Below the pieces are notes generated by a model, which was not told where the DNA came from, did no database searches, and worked only from the letters and a program-made list of their open reading frames with translations. Both the position numbers and the translations under genes were made by a program. From Laccaria trichodermophora (lineage: Eukaryota; Basidiomycota; Agaricomycetes; Agaricales; Hydnangiaceae), in contig JACTVC010000041.1 of the NCBI GenBank assembly GCA_018417955.1, positions 248,001 to 312,000 of the forward strand: a stretch of DNA of 64,000 bases, written 5' to 3'. This document shows, piece by piece, positions 34,454 through 46,695 of the stretch; position 1 is the first letter of the stretch, and the number at the start of each line of letters is the position of its first letter.

Positions 34454-35779
34454 GAATGCGAGTGCCCTGACGCCATTCATCCCTTAGGCCCATAGAAAAG
34501 ATGTGTAGTACGATACATCTTTTTTGGAGATCGTAACATTTAGCTAGATCTCCTAGCCCCTGACTATCATGCAACGATAGCCATACATCATTGAAGCGCG
34601 AAGAAGTCTGGAGTGCACAGAGAATCTCCTAATGGTCAGTAGATGCCCAAGCGGGCACTAACTGACCAGGAGCAAGTGTCTCCAACTATTTTGAGAATCA
34701 ATGACACGACGTGGTTTCTTCCCTACGCGATACTCTAATTGTGATACACTACTTTCTCTTCTTAATTCGACTTTTACGACCGATTCACGTCCAAAACGCG
34801 CTAGTACATCCACATTATGGTCTGTTATGGTTCTCATACATGATGTCAACAAGCCCAACGTAGTACCACTTTACATTCCCGTCGGCCTCTCCTCATTCCC
34901 TTCCCCATCCCTCTACTCTGACTATGGATTGCCTCGCACTGGCATCTCGGGTCATCGAATTTACCGACTTTACCGACGATGTTCAACAGTGGCGGTGTTT
35001 CCCATGATGTATGCCGTCGGCATTCCAAGTCACCGAGGGCCGTTTCGGCGTTGTCCGTCTCTTCTTGTTGTTACGCTAACCTCCCATTACAGAACGAGCA
35101 AAAGAATTAAAAGAAGAGAAAAATAAAAGACTTTTAGTAGACTAAAAAACCAATTAGTCAAGACTCAAGGAACATTTGAGGCTGCCAAATAGTATTGGGG
35201 AAGTGTCAAGATAAAGCGGGGTCTGCAACGTGCTTTTCCATTTTTCCCCCATTCTGAATCTTAATCGAATTTTTGAGGGGGTCGGGCTCACAGTTCACAT
35301 TTTTCGGTTCATTTTTGATGGTCTATGTCTACAAAAATGAACAAAAAATGGACCAAAAATGAGTTCTTGTGCGTCCTCGAGTGACCACAGTGGAAACTAA
35401 AAATAGGACTCACCCCTAATCCACGTTAGCGGGCGTTTACCAACAACGACCGCTACTAGTACTGTTTACACCTCCTCCACGATTCACTTCCTGGCTCTTG
35501 ATTATCACATATGTAGCTGGTATTCATAACGTCTTCTGCCAAAGCTTGTAGTCAATCGACGAACAAAATTCCACCTCTCTTCACTCAGCAACTGCATGGC
35601 AGTTCCTTTTGGACAGCCTCGTGTGACTGAGAATGCACCGCTACAGGTTTGTTGATGGCTGTCCACACTACCGCTTTTTTTTCAGGCTGCTATAAAGCCT
35701 TGGATTCGGGAGTGACACAATGGCATTCACGACAACGAAACCTGAAAGACTTTCTTTTTGAACATCACTTCTCACCACG
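34454..35779. other. Intergenic, no supported gene
   Basis: About 1.3 kb. A 141-codon plus ORF at 34701-35126 has no domain and no splice partners. A short stretch around 35320-35370 repeats AAAAATGA-type words (ACAAAAATGAACAAAAAATG). The last part is the promoter of the secreted protein gene. Confidence 0.45.
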
Positions 35780-37170
35780 ATGGCATTGGGACGCACAGTC
35801 AATATCATTTATCCGTCGCGAGTTAGAATGTCTTTCATTAATTCTTGCGCTCCTAGCTTCTCGCACTTATCCTCGGGGCATGTTTGATCTCTGCTGTGCC
35901 AAGAACCGTTGTGACCCCCAATGAACTGCTCTACGGCGCTAGAGGCGGGTAAGCAGATTTCAACGATGAAGCCTTTTCATGTCTAACAAAAATTTTGGTG
36001 CCCCAGAGGGGCATCAAGTTGCTCACAGTTGACGCTGGCTCAGGCAAAAGCATGTACGCCCATATTTTATCCTGCTATTGTTATTATTTCCGACGCCAGC
36101 TTGATACGTTTTTAGTACCGGGTTGGCCCCAGATCGTGCAATATGCCAAGGATACCTATGGTGATGATGGCTTGACCTATAAATTGAACCCACCAGCAGT
36201 CCGTAGCACTCCAATTTTTAGATTTTAAGACATCTGATTTTTATTATCAATCAGCACCCTGATGGTCAGGCGTTGGTCTGTACAGATCAAGAACAACTAC
36301 TACCGATTTCAATGCAAGGAGCCTCCAGTTGCTCGACAAAAAACGAGAGTGCTGTAGGCTCCATAACTGGAACAACAGGAAGCGTGACGTTGTCCAATAT
36401 AGACACATATAGCGGTTCTGGAACCTGGACTATAACACGTAAGTTAGATCCTTTCGTGGCGTTCAAATCATACGAAACACCCGGACGATTCCGTTTTTAG
36501 AATCAAGTTCTTTGGCGATAGGGTCAAGCTTGACTGTTGAACTCGGCATTCCCACTGAATTGTCCGTGTCGGCCGGAGTGACCACCACTGGTACATTCGA
36601 GAATCAGGTTTCAAAAAGGTACAGCTTTTATTCCAAACGAGTCACGCCTCGCATCAGAATACCTATTCCACGCAGCTTTACAACCAGGATTGATAGCCAA
36701 AGGGGGATTGATTCGACATTCAATGTGGGAGCCAATGAAAATTGCACCGCGATTGTAGGTATCCTCAATCCATTTTACGAGTCAACCATTGATAATTTTG
36801 TATCGCAGTTATCGACGACAACATGTACCGGAACAGGAGCTGGAGCGGTTCATTACATTGCAAGTGGATGGGTGTGGTTTTACTACGATAAAAAGGTATT
36901 TACTGAATTCACAGCGCTATTCTGTCTAGCTAATGGTCTCTCCTCAACTTAGCGACCACCCAAATCTCAACCTAAGGCTAAGGGACATTACCAGTGTGAG
37001 CATCAGGTTCTTCAAGTCCAATTATGGCTCTGATCGACTGGACTTTAGGGGCTATACCACTTGAATACGTGATCAAGGACGTAAACGATCGCTCCTCCAA
37101 TATAAAGTTTACGGGGTACATGGGAATGGACAGCCACGCAGTTTTCACGGATAGCTGTGTACCCATTTAA
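35780..37170 (+). CDS. Secreted beta-rich protein, possibly aerolysin/ETX-MTX2-like, 8 exons
   Basis: Exons 35780-35797, 35857-35948, 36007-36053, 36116-36198, 36255-36438, 36501-36895, 36953-36995 and 37049-37170 give 327 aa, every junction in phase. A signal peptide is formed across the first intron (MALGRT then LLALILGACLISAVP). The middle is rich in Ser/Thr with alternating polar and hydrophobic residues (GSSLTVELGIPTELSV, AGVTTTGTFENQVS), as in the membrane-inserting part of aerolysin-type pore-formers, and the C-terminus ends in a strand-like segment with FTGYMGMDSHAVF. Cysteines are few and scattered. The fold assignment is an inference from pattern only; it may be another secreted beta-rich family. 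Confidence 0.55.
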
Positions 37171-39006
37171 CATTGGGGTTGCCTCAGTGGCGGTCTTGTT
37201 GTTGCTAGATCGACTTTTGACCAAAGGTTAGGGAGTTTACATTTCATCCTCAGAGATACATGGTGGACAAATATTGAGACCTTCTTCACGTTCCTTGTTA
37301 TTGAAATTTAGTGCAGTAATGTCTCCGACTCTTTACTTACTTGTATAATTCCAATCTCTAATTCCGTTCGTCCCCAAGTTCATCCTACACAGCTGCAAAA
37401 ATGGGAACATTAGCGGGTACCTTCTCCGGAGTCTGAAAGCGCGGCGAGGATGAGCAGGGTCTGCGTGGTTGAACTTGTTAGTCATTCCACATGCGCGGAT
37501 TTTTTTTGCACTGGCCATGTCCGCGTCGGAGTTTTAAAAAAGCCAACCCTCGCTTCAGTGCTGTCACGGGACCGTCTGACCCCCCGAAGAGTCGGCTACT
37601 AGCCTTGAGGCTGGTAGCCTGGGAACGATCACCGCGTCATTCGGCAAAGCCCGTCAGCTCATCAGAGACTCCGCTCTACACAAGTCTACACAACAACTTA
37701 CGTAGATTTTTTGTCGGGACAACCTACATCTCAAAAAAAATGCCATGAATTTCAAAAACAGGGATACTTTCAAATTTCAAACGACTGTTGTGAAAGATAC
37801 CTCAATTTTTTCTATAAATGACACGGAGTGACGGAATCAACACCACCAAACAGTTACCAAATAGAGTGTTAGAACTCAGCGCTGTATACGCTTTATGATA
37901 CGCATAATCACTGTAGCGCGCCTACGGGCGCAAAGCCCGCTACGGCGATTACATGAAAATGAAATAATTTTTTCAGAGTTCTTTTGTTGGCTGCTCGTCG
38001 CCGAACCGCTTGCGCGGTTCGCTCCTCGCAGCCACTGCAAGTTGAAGCTTTTCGGAAGCTCCTTAGACTCGCTAACCTAGGCTCGTGACCAACCGTTTCT
38101 TCAAACTCCGCAAGCTACGTTCAAGAAACGGCTGGGACAAACGAACACCCTTTGGCAGGGTCACGCTTTTGTGACGCGGGACTTAGTGAAATTTCAGTGA
38201 TTCATTCTGCACAACTACAACAGCAGCGCAACTCGACCGCTACTCGCCTGAGTCTTCATCACCGTTCTTCATCTACGATCTCGTTTGGTTCTTCGGAACC
38301 TTCTCCGGCCTCTTTTTCAACACTCTCATCCACCAACATGCCTTCGCCGTCATCTTGATTCTTCACCTGGGGTCGCTGCTGGATTTTCAAGGGGTGGACT
38401 CGGATTAGTTGGGGTTGGGAGTTGCCGGAGCTCTCGGTTCAGGGAACTGCGATTTCTCTTCAGCGACGAGTTCGCAACTGTTAGAAGCCCAAATGACACT
38501 CTTTAATGAATCTGACGCCATGTTTCTCCTCGTGAATTTGAGGGAAAGTCAATGGACTGCCACGATACCGTGCATCTTCAGGGGTACATACAAGTTCCCC
38601 TCCTCTTCGCTTCACTCCTTCATTCATGACCCAAACATACACGATCTTTCATCTCGAGAATCCACGCACCCGCTCCACCTCCCCAATTCCCAATCCCATG
38701 CCGAACGCGAAACAGGAACGTGTTTGGTCTCGTATTGCACCAACTATGTCGCTTCCTCGCCCAGTACTGCGATTCACCGCTTATGCGGCCAGTATGATAT
38801 ACCTGATGTGTCGAAAAAAATCTACCTTTTCAACTCTATTCTAATCGCATTATTTGAACCAAATAACCTATCTGATAGTGTAGCCAGAAAAACTATTTCT
38901 TGTGATGTTTTGGACAAATGTTGTGGCAGTTATGTGGACGTTGGCGGAAATTTCACTAAGTCAGCGTCACACGCGGGAGTCCCTGCCAAATCGTGTTCGT
39001 TTGTCC
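37171..39006. other. Intergenic with hairpins and no supported gene
   Basis: Notable small palindromes: CGAACCGCTTGCGCGGTTCG near 38012-38031; a CCGTTTCTT...AAGAAACGG pair near 38094-38131; and an inverted pair around 37905-37952 (TAATCACTGTAGCGC against GCTACGGCGATTA). These look like remnants of small DNA elements. Serine-rich ORFs at 38152-39047 switch frame without splice sites. I see no gene. Confidence 0.45.
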
Positions 39007-39101
39007 CAGTCGTTCTGAGGTGTTCTTATTTTTCGCAGTCCGCCTGATGTTTGACCCCACAACAAAGCCACAACAAGTGACAAACACCTCAGAACGACTG
39101 G
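39007..39101. repeat. Perfect 19-bp inverted repeat with 57-nt loop
   Basis: CCAGTCGTTCTGAGGTGTT at 39007-39025 is the exact reverse complement of 39083-39101. No ORF inside. It could be a tiny MITE or a hairpin-forming relic. It lies 11 bp from the next palindrome. Confidence 0.75.
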
Positions 39102-39111
39102 CTGGCGAGTC

Positions 39112-39331
39112 TACAGTGTCTTGCATAATGCTTTGCAGCACGAATTTTTTCAAATCGTATTTGATTATATTTGTAGTGAGCCTGAGATGTCACAACTAAG
39201 GCCAAACGAAAGGATCCCTGTCCGGAATAGGCAAGGAATAGGCCAGAGTGTGACATCTCAGGTCCAGTTCAAACACAGCCAAATACGATTTAAAAAAATT
39301 CACGCTGCAAAGCATTATGCAAGGCACTGTA
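39112..39331. mobile_element. TA-flanked palindromic MITE, about 220 bp
   Basis: The left arm (from 39112, TACAGTGTCTTGCATAATGC) and the right arm (to 39331, GCATTATGCAAGGCACTGTA) are imperfect inverted copies of about 90-100 bp each, including TGAGATGTCACA and its complement. The element begins and ends in TA, with termini CAGTG/CACTG, as expected for a Tc1/mariner-type nonautonomous element. No coding capacity. Confidence 0.75.
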
Positions 39332-40919
39332 GCCTAGAAGCTCCTCACGACGATGACGAAAGCGGAAACCAAGCAAGTGCAAAAGGAGTACAAACAGGCG
39401 TAATGTTTCCCACGATGGAGCCCTTGAGAGCCGCAGGCTAAGACCCACTACTTACGTAGCGGGCATTTTGTGGCGACGGTAACGGATTTCACGAGGAATA
39501 ACTTTACGTTGTTCTAATACAAATGGATAGTGAAAGGTATAAAGAAGAACTTACAAAGTCAAGCTAAGCATCAACCAATCAACAACCAATAACTACAAAA
39601 ACTAGCAAGTAACAAGTCCAGCACCCAACTTAAGCATGATGCATGATGTGTTATATGTGTCTAATGCATTCAATGACTCTTCATATATGTGGAGCTGAAT
39701 GTTTGCGAGCAGTGTGATAATTACAAGAGGCTCGGAAACGAGACGCGACATGATACATTAACGCGACGGACCCATCACTACGTCACGTTCAGCTATGGCC
39801 TCACGTGAGGGCATCAGCGGCGTTTTCCGAGGGAGCGTCCAGGCTTGTAGCACTGAGGCTCGTGGCCAGGTCAGCGGGCGGTCCGACATTCTGGCTGTCA
39901 CTGTCGCTCCCCTCTCGCCTCCAAGTATCCGTCAAAGCATGTGAAAGATCTTTGCTTGTTTGAGCCATGATTTGTTTTATTTTTCGCTTGGAAAAAGCAG
40001 AAGGAACGACAGATGGACTGGAACCATCCAACGGAACGAACTCCCAAGACAAGAAAGCAGCATGTCTCTTGTGCTTGTATACGTGACACGCAATCCTTAT
40101 AAATAAATATGTTCTATCTCCGTTTTTCGTTTTCGGTCCTTATATGTGCGTAATCTCATAATTTGCTCATAATTATCAGGGCCTTTTATCTTTGACTACT
40201 ATAGGTAGGACAATTTTCGCGTTATTATGCACTGGCACCTCGGAGGGCGCTTACCGTCGGACGCCCAAGATCAACGACAATCGCTCATTCTCAGTTCTAA
40301 TATGCACGGTACGCATTAGACTCGCAACCATTTCCAAGCTTTGAATTTGCTTATAGAGGGAGGGATTGGTCACCGGTATAGGTACGTGCTACTTATCAAG
40401 ATCTGTAACAGCTTTTCAATAGCAGGGCCTAAAAATTGACTGGATTGGAGGCAAAATTGTCTAGACTTGACCGTAGTACAGTCAGGTCACATTTCCCGTT
40501 ATTTCACTCTCGTTTGAAAGTTTGTTTGAAATCCAAGATGATCGTGCGTTTTCAATCCTTATATACGCGGTATGCACTGCTTTCTTACCCTTACATGCAG
40601 GGCACATTGGTCAGGCTCCCAAGAGAGAGGGTAACGCCGCGATTTCAGTCTTTACATGTTCAATACGAAAGGCTGGAGCCTCCCGCAAACCTGCATTGAT
40701 GCATCCCAACCGCGACCCATCCTTCGCAGACACAACTTCGCCTCGTCACTCTCTCCAACCCAAGGAAGTCAAGCTTGTCAGTTTTTCGATGTTGGCAATT
40801 TCAGAACGAAATTGATTGTATGGGTATCAAAGTGTTGGTCTCCAAAGTGTGTTGGTGGAACGATTACCTTGTCCGAAATTGTGATGGCCGTGTCAGGTGT
40901 TTTTGTGCCAGTTGGAGTT
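39332..40919. other. Intergenic; one small minus ORF of doubtful status
   Basis: An 83-codon minus ORF at 39801-40052 (SWEFVPLDGSSPSVVPSAF...) has protein-like composition but no recognised family or introns; it may be a small gene or chance. The rest holds short overlapping ORFs only. Confidence 0.35.
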
Positions 40920-41245
40920 AGCCTTACTCTCCTCACAGGAAGAAATCTTGACCGGAGCGCGCCCAAGAATACAAAGTAAAATATATCTAATAAAATACAC
41001 CCTTTCCCCGCTACTACTCACTAACAAACACCGCGCCATACACATCCCAGACCCAATACACATACTCGTTACGAACACTTCCCCCCCCCCTCCCCCCCCC
41101 CGTCTGCTTCGCGATGTTAACCTCGCATCGCACCAGCTATCAGAAAAAAGGGCCGTCAACCATCTCTCTCGAGTAGTACAAAAGAAAAGAAGGGGAGAAA
41201 GAGACGTAGTGCGCTCCAATGGATGCCAACGGTAGCAATTGCCCC
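40920..41245 (-). pseudogene. Stray copy of the thiolase gene 3' end
   Basis: Resembles the last exon, last intron and 3' flank of the thiolase gene at 41519-41745 in the same orientation: CCCAGACCCAATACACATACTCGT, CGTCTGCTT.GCGAT and TCGCACC are shared, as is the distal block CCTTACTCTCCTCA. The catalytic end CIGSGM is still readable in one frame but the reading frame and most of the gene are missing, and a poly-C tract is expanded. A duplicated, non-functional fragment. Confidence 0.7.
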
Positions 41246-41518
41246 CTTTCCCCAATACACTTCCACAACTTGAAGCGCCTATTGTTGCACTTCATCTGAG
41301 CGCGTCTCAGCCCTTGAGTATATGCGCGGCTTTTACCCTTGCGCTTCCTCGGAATACTTATATCCTTTCCGGATGATGATCATGTCGACGGAACGACAAA
41401 ATCGTAATGCGGGTCCTTATCCCAAGGCAACCTTACTCTCCTCAAAAGATTCCTTGACCGCATTACATTAAAAGTCACATTGTTAAATAACAAAATACAT
41501 CCTTTCCTTCCTGAGCGC

Positions 41519-43005
41519 TTACTGCTCACTAACGAAAACAGCCGCCATCCCCATCCCAGACCCAATACACATACTCGTCACGAAAACCCTTCCACCCGTC
41601 TGCTTAGCGATACTCAAGCCCGTAGCTACTTGTCTCGCACCGGCTAAAGTAAAGTAACGTCAGGTCAGCCATCTCCAACTCGCGAAAAAAAAAAAGGAAG
41701 AGGGAGGGAAGAGACGCACTACACCCCAAAGGATGCCCCAAAGCAATAGCACCCCCATTCAAATTAACCTTTTCATGCGCAATCTTGAGCGTATCAATAG
41801 AGAACAACGCTTGACTCGCAAACGCTTCATTAATCTCAAAGAAATCGATATCGTCCAAACTCAGGCCTGTCAATTTGAGAACACGGGGAATGGCGTAGGC
41901 AGGACCGACGCCCATGATTCGGGGGGGTACGCCGATTGTAGCTGCGTTCACGAATTTGCCTAGGATGGGGAGACCGAGGCGTGTGGCGACGGAGCGCCGG
42001 GCGAGGATGATGGCTGCTGCGCCGTCTGAGACTTGGGATGCGTTGCCTAGGAGTGGGGGGTAAGGTTGAGGGGAAAGAAGAGGGGGAAAGGGGGAAAAGG
42101 ACGTACCAGCATGAGTGACGCCATCTTTCTTAAAAGCCGGTTTAATCTTCGCAAGGCTTTCAGCCGTAACGCCCTCCCTAATCCCATCGTCCTCATTCAC
42201 CAACACCTCCTTCTCCTCCTCCGTCTTTGGGTCAATCCATTTCGCGAGGATGGGAACGATTTCAGCTTTGAATTTGCCTGCTTTATTCGCTGCTGCTGCT
42301 TTTTGGAAGCTAAGAGCGGAAAAGGCGTCTTGGTAAGAACGAGGGATGTGGTAGTCGGCCGCAACGTTTTCGGAAGTGATGCCCATGGGGAGTAAGCAGT
42401 CTTCTGCGTCTTGGTTTGTGAGGACTTCGTCGGATACTTCGGGGGCTGCGCGGGAGCCGAAGCCGTGTGTCATTGATTCGACGCCTGCTCCTGTTTAACA
42501 CAACCCAACCAGAAAATGAGTGATGAGGGAGGGAGGGAGGGAAGGAAAGAAGAGGGGTACGAACCAATACCAATATCGATTTGCCCCGCGCGAATCTGGT
42601 TCGCGATTTGGTTGATGGCCGTAAGACCTGACGAACACTGGCGATTGACGGTATTGATGGACGTTTCGACGGGTATGCCGGCGTGGAGTGCTGCCATGCG
42701 TGCGGCGGAGGCGCCTCCCCCTGGAGGGAGTACGTTGCCTACGGAGATATCTTCGATGAGCTTAGGGTCTAGGCTGATTTTGGAGTATGCTGCGCGTAGG
42801 ACGTGGGAGAGGATGAGTTCGGGTTTGGTGTCTTTGAAGCCTCCTTTTCTGCCCTGTGCGAGTGTTAGGTGATGAACAAAGACAAGAGAGGATAAGGAAC
42901 CTTTGTGATGGCGGAACGAACTGCACAGACTATGACGACGTCGTTGTCGTTCTTTTGGAGAATGGCGGCTTTTGCGGAGGAGGTGGATGCTTGTTGGATT
43001 GACAT
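41519..43005 (-). CDS. POT1: Peroxisomal-type 3-ketoacyl-CoA thiolase, 5 exons
   Basis: Exons 43005-42901, 42853-42565, 42490-42107, 42046-41720 and 41643-41519 give 409 aa, all in phase. Catalytic residues are present: Cys108 in NRQCSSGLTAINQ, His364 in GGAIALGHPLGCTGARQ, and Cys394 in SMCIGSGMGMAAVF. Thiolase cleaves 3-ketoacyl-CoA to acetyl-CoA and a shortened acyl-CoA, the last step of beta-oxidation. The N-terminus (after MSIQQASTSSAKA) could carry a targeting signal, but I do not see a clear PTS2 and the C-terminus (VSEQ) is not PTS1, so peroxisomal location is from family only. The first donor is GTTCCT, an uncommon site. Confidence 0.93.
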
Positions 43006-43420
43006 GGTTGTGAATTGAACGTCAGTTACGCTCTAAAGCCGGATTTATAAGGAAAGACGTAATCACATGCGGAAACTCTGCTCAACATAAATGACCGGTT
43101 GAATTAGTACCCGAACCTTCACGAGACTCCTCTCAGGCCTCTTTTGCCATTGCCAAATGCCAAATCGTCTGTGTCAATTCGCATTTGAATGAGCAGCTGC
43201 ATCAAGACCCCCTTTCGAGGTGTATTCACGTGGAAGAAACGTGACCCCCTAACATTGCGTGTCTTCGTCCGACCGTCGCTCGAATCAAGACACCAATCCG
43301 ACAGTCGCACAGCGGAAATACGCGGAAGAACGTTGTCGTCCTGTCCATCCACGCGAACATGAGCGACCTTCGGGCCCATGCAGTCCTTCTTAAACCCCAC
43401 TGCCACTGGTTTCTAGCGTC
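43006..43420. other. Intergenic between divergent genes
   Basis: Shared 5' region of the thiolase and monooxygenase genes. Only antisense-type ORFs. Confidence 0.5.
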
Positions 43421-46400
43421 ATGCATCCACTACCCTCGGACCCTTCAGGAATCAAAGTCATCGTTATTGGATGTGGGGTTGCAGTACTAGGATGCGCCAT
43501 TGCGCTTAGTCAGAAAGGGCACAAGGTCGTTGTCGTGTTCCAGAAGTCGTCTGAGGAGTGTGGTGGCGAACTCGGACGTACGTTTCTTTGAATGCTTGCC
43601 AGCGACTTAGACTGACGAGTTATACTTGACCAGCGGACGACGTTAGTCTCCCTTCCCTTCTTATCTTTTCTCTCTCTCTCTCTCTCTCTCTCTTGACACA
43701 CACGTCTGCAGCTAGTAACCCCCACCACCCCAAACCCAAAAGTACGCGAAAGATGGGGTCTTCCCGAAAAGTAAGTCAATAGCCTTGCACATCGATAGAA
43801 GTATCAACTAAATCCTTATCTAGACTTGACTCTCTACGTAGAATTCCAAACATCCTGGTACGTACTCTTCTTATCCTTCTTCCCTTCTTCTTACTTTCTT
43901 CTATCCATCCATCCAGCACCTCGGACTTCATCTTCCTTCAGACCACGAACACGTCAAGCTCCAGACCCTCCTCCAATCCCACGCCCAAATCCTAGGCATA
44001 GAAATCCGCACGGGGCACACCGTCATCGCCTACCGGCAAAACGAAGTCGTAAGAAAAGCCGGGGTAATTCTTGATAATGGGGAACGTGTAGAAAGTGACT
44101 TGGTGCTTTGTGTTGGGGTCGAAAGCGTAAGCTGTCCCTTTTTCTTGAAACAACTTTTCGTGAACACCTCAACCTCGGGATCAGGGAGAGGAAAAGAAAG
44201 TTTCTTCCGCGGGGGATAATCTCAGTTTCGTCGATACCCGGGATCATGGGGGTCGTCTCTTTAATCATAAAGAGGACATCGCTTATCCATGGCCATGGAC
44301 AGGTGTGTGGCTCCCTCTCCAAATTCTTATCACTTCATCGGACTTCTCACCCCGTTCACGTTCACGTTTTAGGTTCAGACCCACATTGGCATTTCGACTC
44401 GGACACTTCAGGTCAAAGTCAAGCGTTCACACACAGGTTAGTATTGGTCCTCCTACCCCTTTTTCGCCACTACCCTCCCTTGATCACTGTTAGTCTACTC
44501 CCCACCTGCTTCTGGTCCGACTTACTCGGCTTACCCCCTCCTCACCTCCCATTTTTCAATTTCACCCTATCATCCCTTGTATCTTGGTCACTTACACTAC
44601 TTCTACACAGCACTAATGCGTCCGACAGACCTAAAGCTAACTTTCGGGACCATGGAGACGATATTTCCAGGCGTCGTCTCTTTAATAATGAGGACATCCC
44701 TTATCCACGGACAAGTACGTGTCGTCATCTACTCCTCCCTCCAAATTCTTATCGATTCTCACCTCGTCACGTATAGGTTCAGACGTCCATTTCGACACGG
44801 ACGCTTCAGGTCAAAGTCAAAGTGGGAAATTGTTCGCGTTCACACACAGGTTACTATTAGAAATACTGGGCTCCTCTTTACCTCCACTGACCTTCGGTCA
44901 AAGTGACGAAGCTGCAAACCGACTTTCCACCGCTGACATAGATATGGCCTCCGTCAACGTGTCGTCATCGTCATCGTCAAAGGTACAATCAACATCAGGC
45001 GATCCGCTACTGCCTACATGGACCGACGGCAGATTATTGATTATCGGCGGTTCACTTGTATCGTGAGTTAGCCCCACCGAGTCCATTTCGAATTTGTCAT
45101 TTTTGTTCGAACCCTACCTACCCTTTTTCGCTACTACCCTTCCGTCAATCAACTGTTACCCTACTCCCCCAACTGCTTTCGGTCCGAAAGAATACTACCT
45201 TCCCCGACTTACGACTCCTCATACTCATATCGCCACTACCCTCCTCTCTTGATCACTGTTACCCTACTCCCCACCTACTTTCGGTCCGATAGATTATTGC
45301 CTTCTCCGACTTACTCTTATTGAATTTCACACCATCGCTTAATCCTTGTATTTTGGTCATGGTCACTCAACATCCCTTCTATCCTACACAGCACGAACGC
45401 ACACGACACCTCTCAAGCTAATACTCGGGACCAGGACACCGGTTGTCTATGGACAACAGGTGTGTGTGTGGTGCCCCCCCTTTATCGTCATCTGTGTACT
45501 CCTCCCTCCAAATTCTTATCACTTCTCACCCCGTGACGTTCTAGGTTCAGACGTCCATTTTGACTTGGACACTTCAGGTCAAAGTCAAAGTGGGAAAGCG
45601 TTCACACACAGGTTAGTATTAGAAATACTGGGCTCCTCTTAACCTCCACTGACCTTTGGTCAAAGTGACGAAGCCGCAAACCGACTTTCCACCGCTGACA
45701 TACATATGGCCTCCGTCAACGTGTCGTCATCGTCATCGTCAAAGGTACAATCAACATCAGGCGATCCGCTACTGCCTACATGGACCGACGGCAGATTATT
45801 GATTATCGGCGGTTCACTTGTATCGTGAGTTAGCCCCACCCAGTCCATTTCGAATTTGTCATTTTTGTTCGAACCCTACCTACCCTTTTTCGCCACTACC
45901 CTTCCGTCAATCAACTGTTACCCTACTCCCCCAACTGCTTTCGGTCCGAAAGAATACTACCTTCCCCGACTTACGACTCCTCATACTCATATCGCCACTA
46001 CCCTCCTCTCTTGATCACTGCTACCCTACTCCCCACCTACTTTCGATCCGAAAGATGATTCCTTCACCGACTTACTAATCCTCACCTCCATTTCGCGCCG
46101 TCACTTTATCCCTTGTATTTTGGTCATGGCCACTCAACATCCCTTCTATCCTACACAGCACGAACGCACACGACGCCTTTCAAGCCATCGAAGACGGAGT
46201 AATGCTCGCCGTCACGCTAACCCTCGCTGGGAAACACAACGTACCGCTAGCTGTCAAAGCCTGGGAAAGTATACGGTACGTTCGTTCCAACCCAGCCCCC
46301 CTCCTTCCTTTCCTTTCCTTTGCTTCTTTTTTCTTGGATCCGTCCGCCCCTACCTATTTTGGATGGATTTTTTCTCCCTCCCCTGTATGGGGTACACCCC

Positions 46401-46695
46401 ACGGAACTTGAACCCCAATCTGATCTCACTGTTCCGTTTACATAGACACCACCACCGCGTGCGTCTCATCAAAAAGTCAACCCGAGGTAAACGGCGTACG
46501 TCGTGTGACGCGACGTCAACTCCAGGTGCGTGGCAATGGTGGCATCACACGGCTGACACTCAAGAACTTGAAGACGCGTATGATGCCGAGAAAGACGCGT
46601 ATGAGCTGTATTCGGAAGTCATGCTGAGCCTGTTGGAAGAAGCGGCGGTGGCTGAGAGGAGAGGAGGGAAGTGCGCGCCTGTCGCGTGGTTATAG
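43421..46695 (+). pseudogene. FAD-dependent monooxygenase with internal tandem duplication
   Basis: Exon 1 (43421-43577) opens with a dinucleotide-binding motif VIVIGCGVAVLGCAIALSQKG. A later exon (about 43919-44128) has DHEHVKLQTLLQSHAQILG and RVESDLVLCVG. The 3' part has AFQAIEDGVMLAVTLTLAGK, AWESIR, then HRVRLI and a YDAEKDAYELYSEVM tail, all typical of salicylate-hydroxylase-like flavin monooxygenases. Between them the exon holding WTDGRLLIIGGSLVS is present twice and the exon with HFD.D.SGQSQ three times, in tandem with their introns. The normal GDAAHP flavin motif is replaced by GGSLVS. The whole is probably inactive or rearranged; exon choice between copies cannot be settled from sequence. 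Confidence 0.6.
44560..46150 (+). repeat. Tandem duplication inside the monooxygenase gene, period about 762 bp
   Basis: 44898-45380 and 45660-46150 are nearly identical at an offset of 762 bp, including the block GATCCGCTACTGCCTACATG and the intron with CTACCCTTCCGTCAATCAAC. The acceptor with CACAGCACGAACGCACACGAC occurs at about 45384 and 46146, with a diverged form near 44608. Both intron and exon sequence are conserved, so the event is recent. Confidence 0.8.

Noticed and set aside
44898..45848. Two identical 62-codon acidic minus ORFs
   Set aside because: They are the antisense of the duplicated TCATCGTCATCG serine codon runs in the monooxygenase gene.
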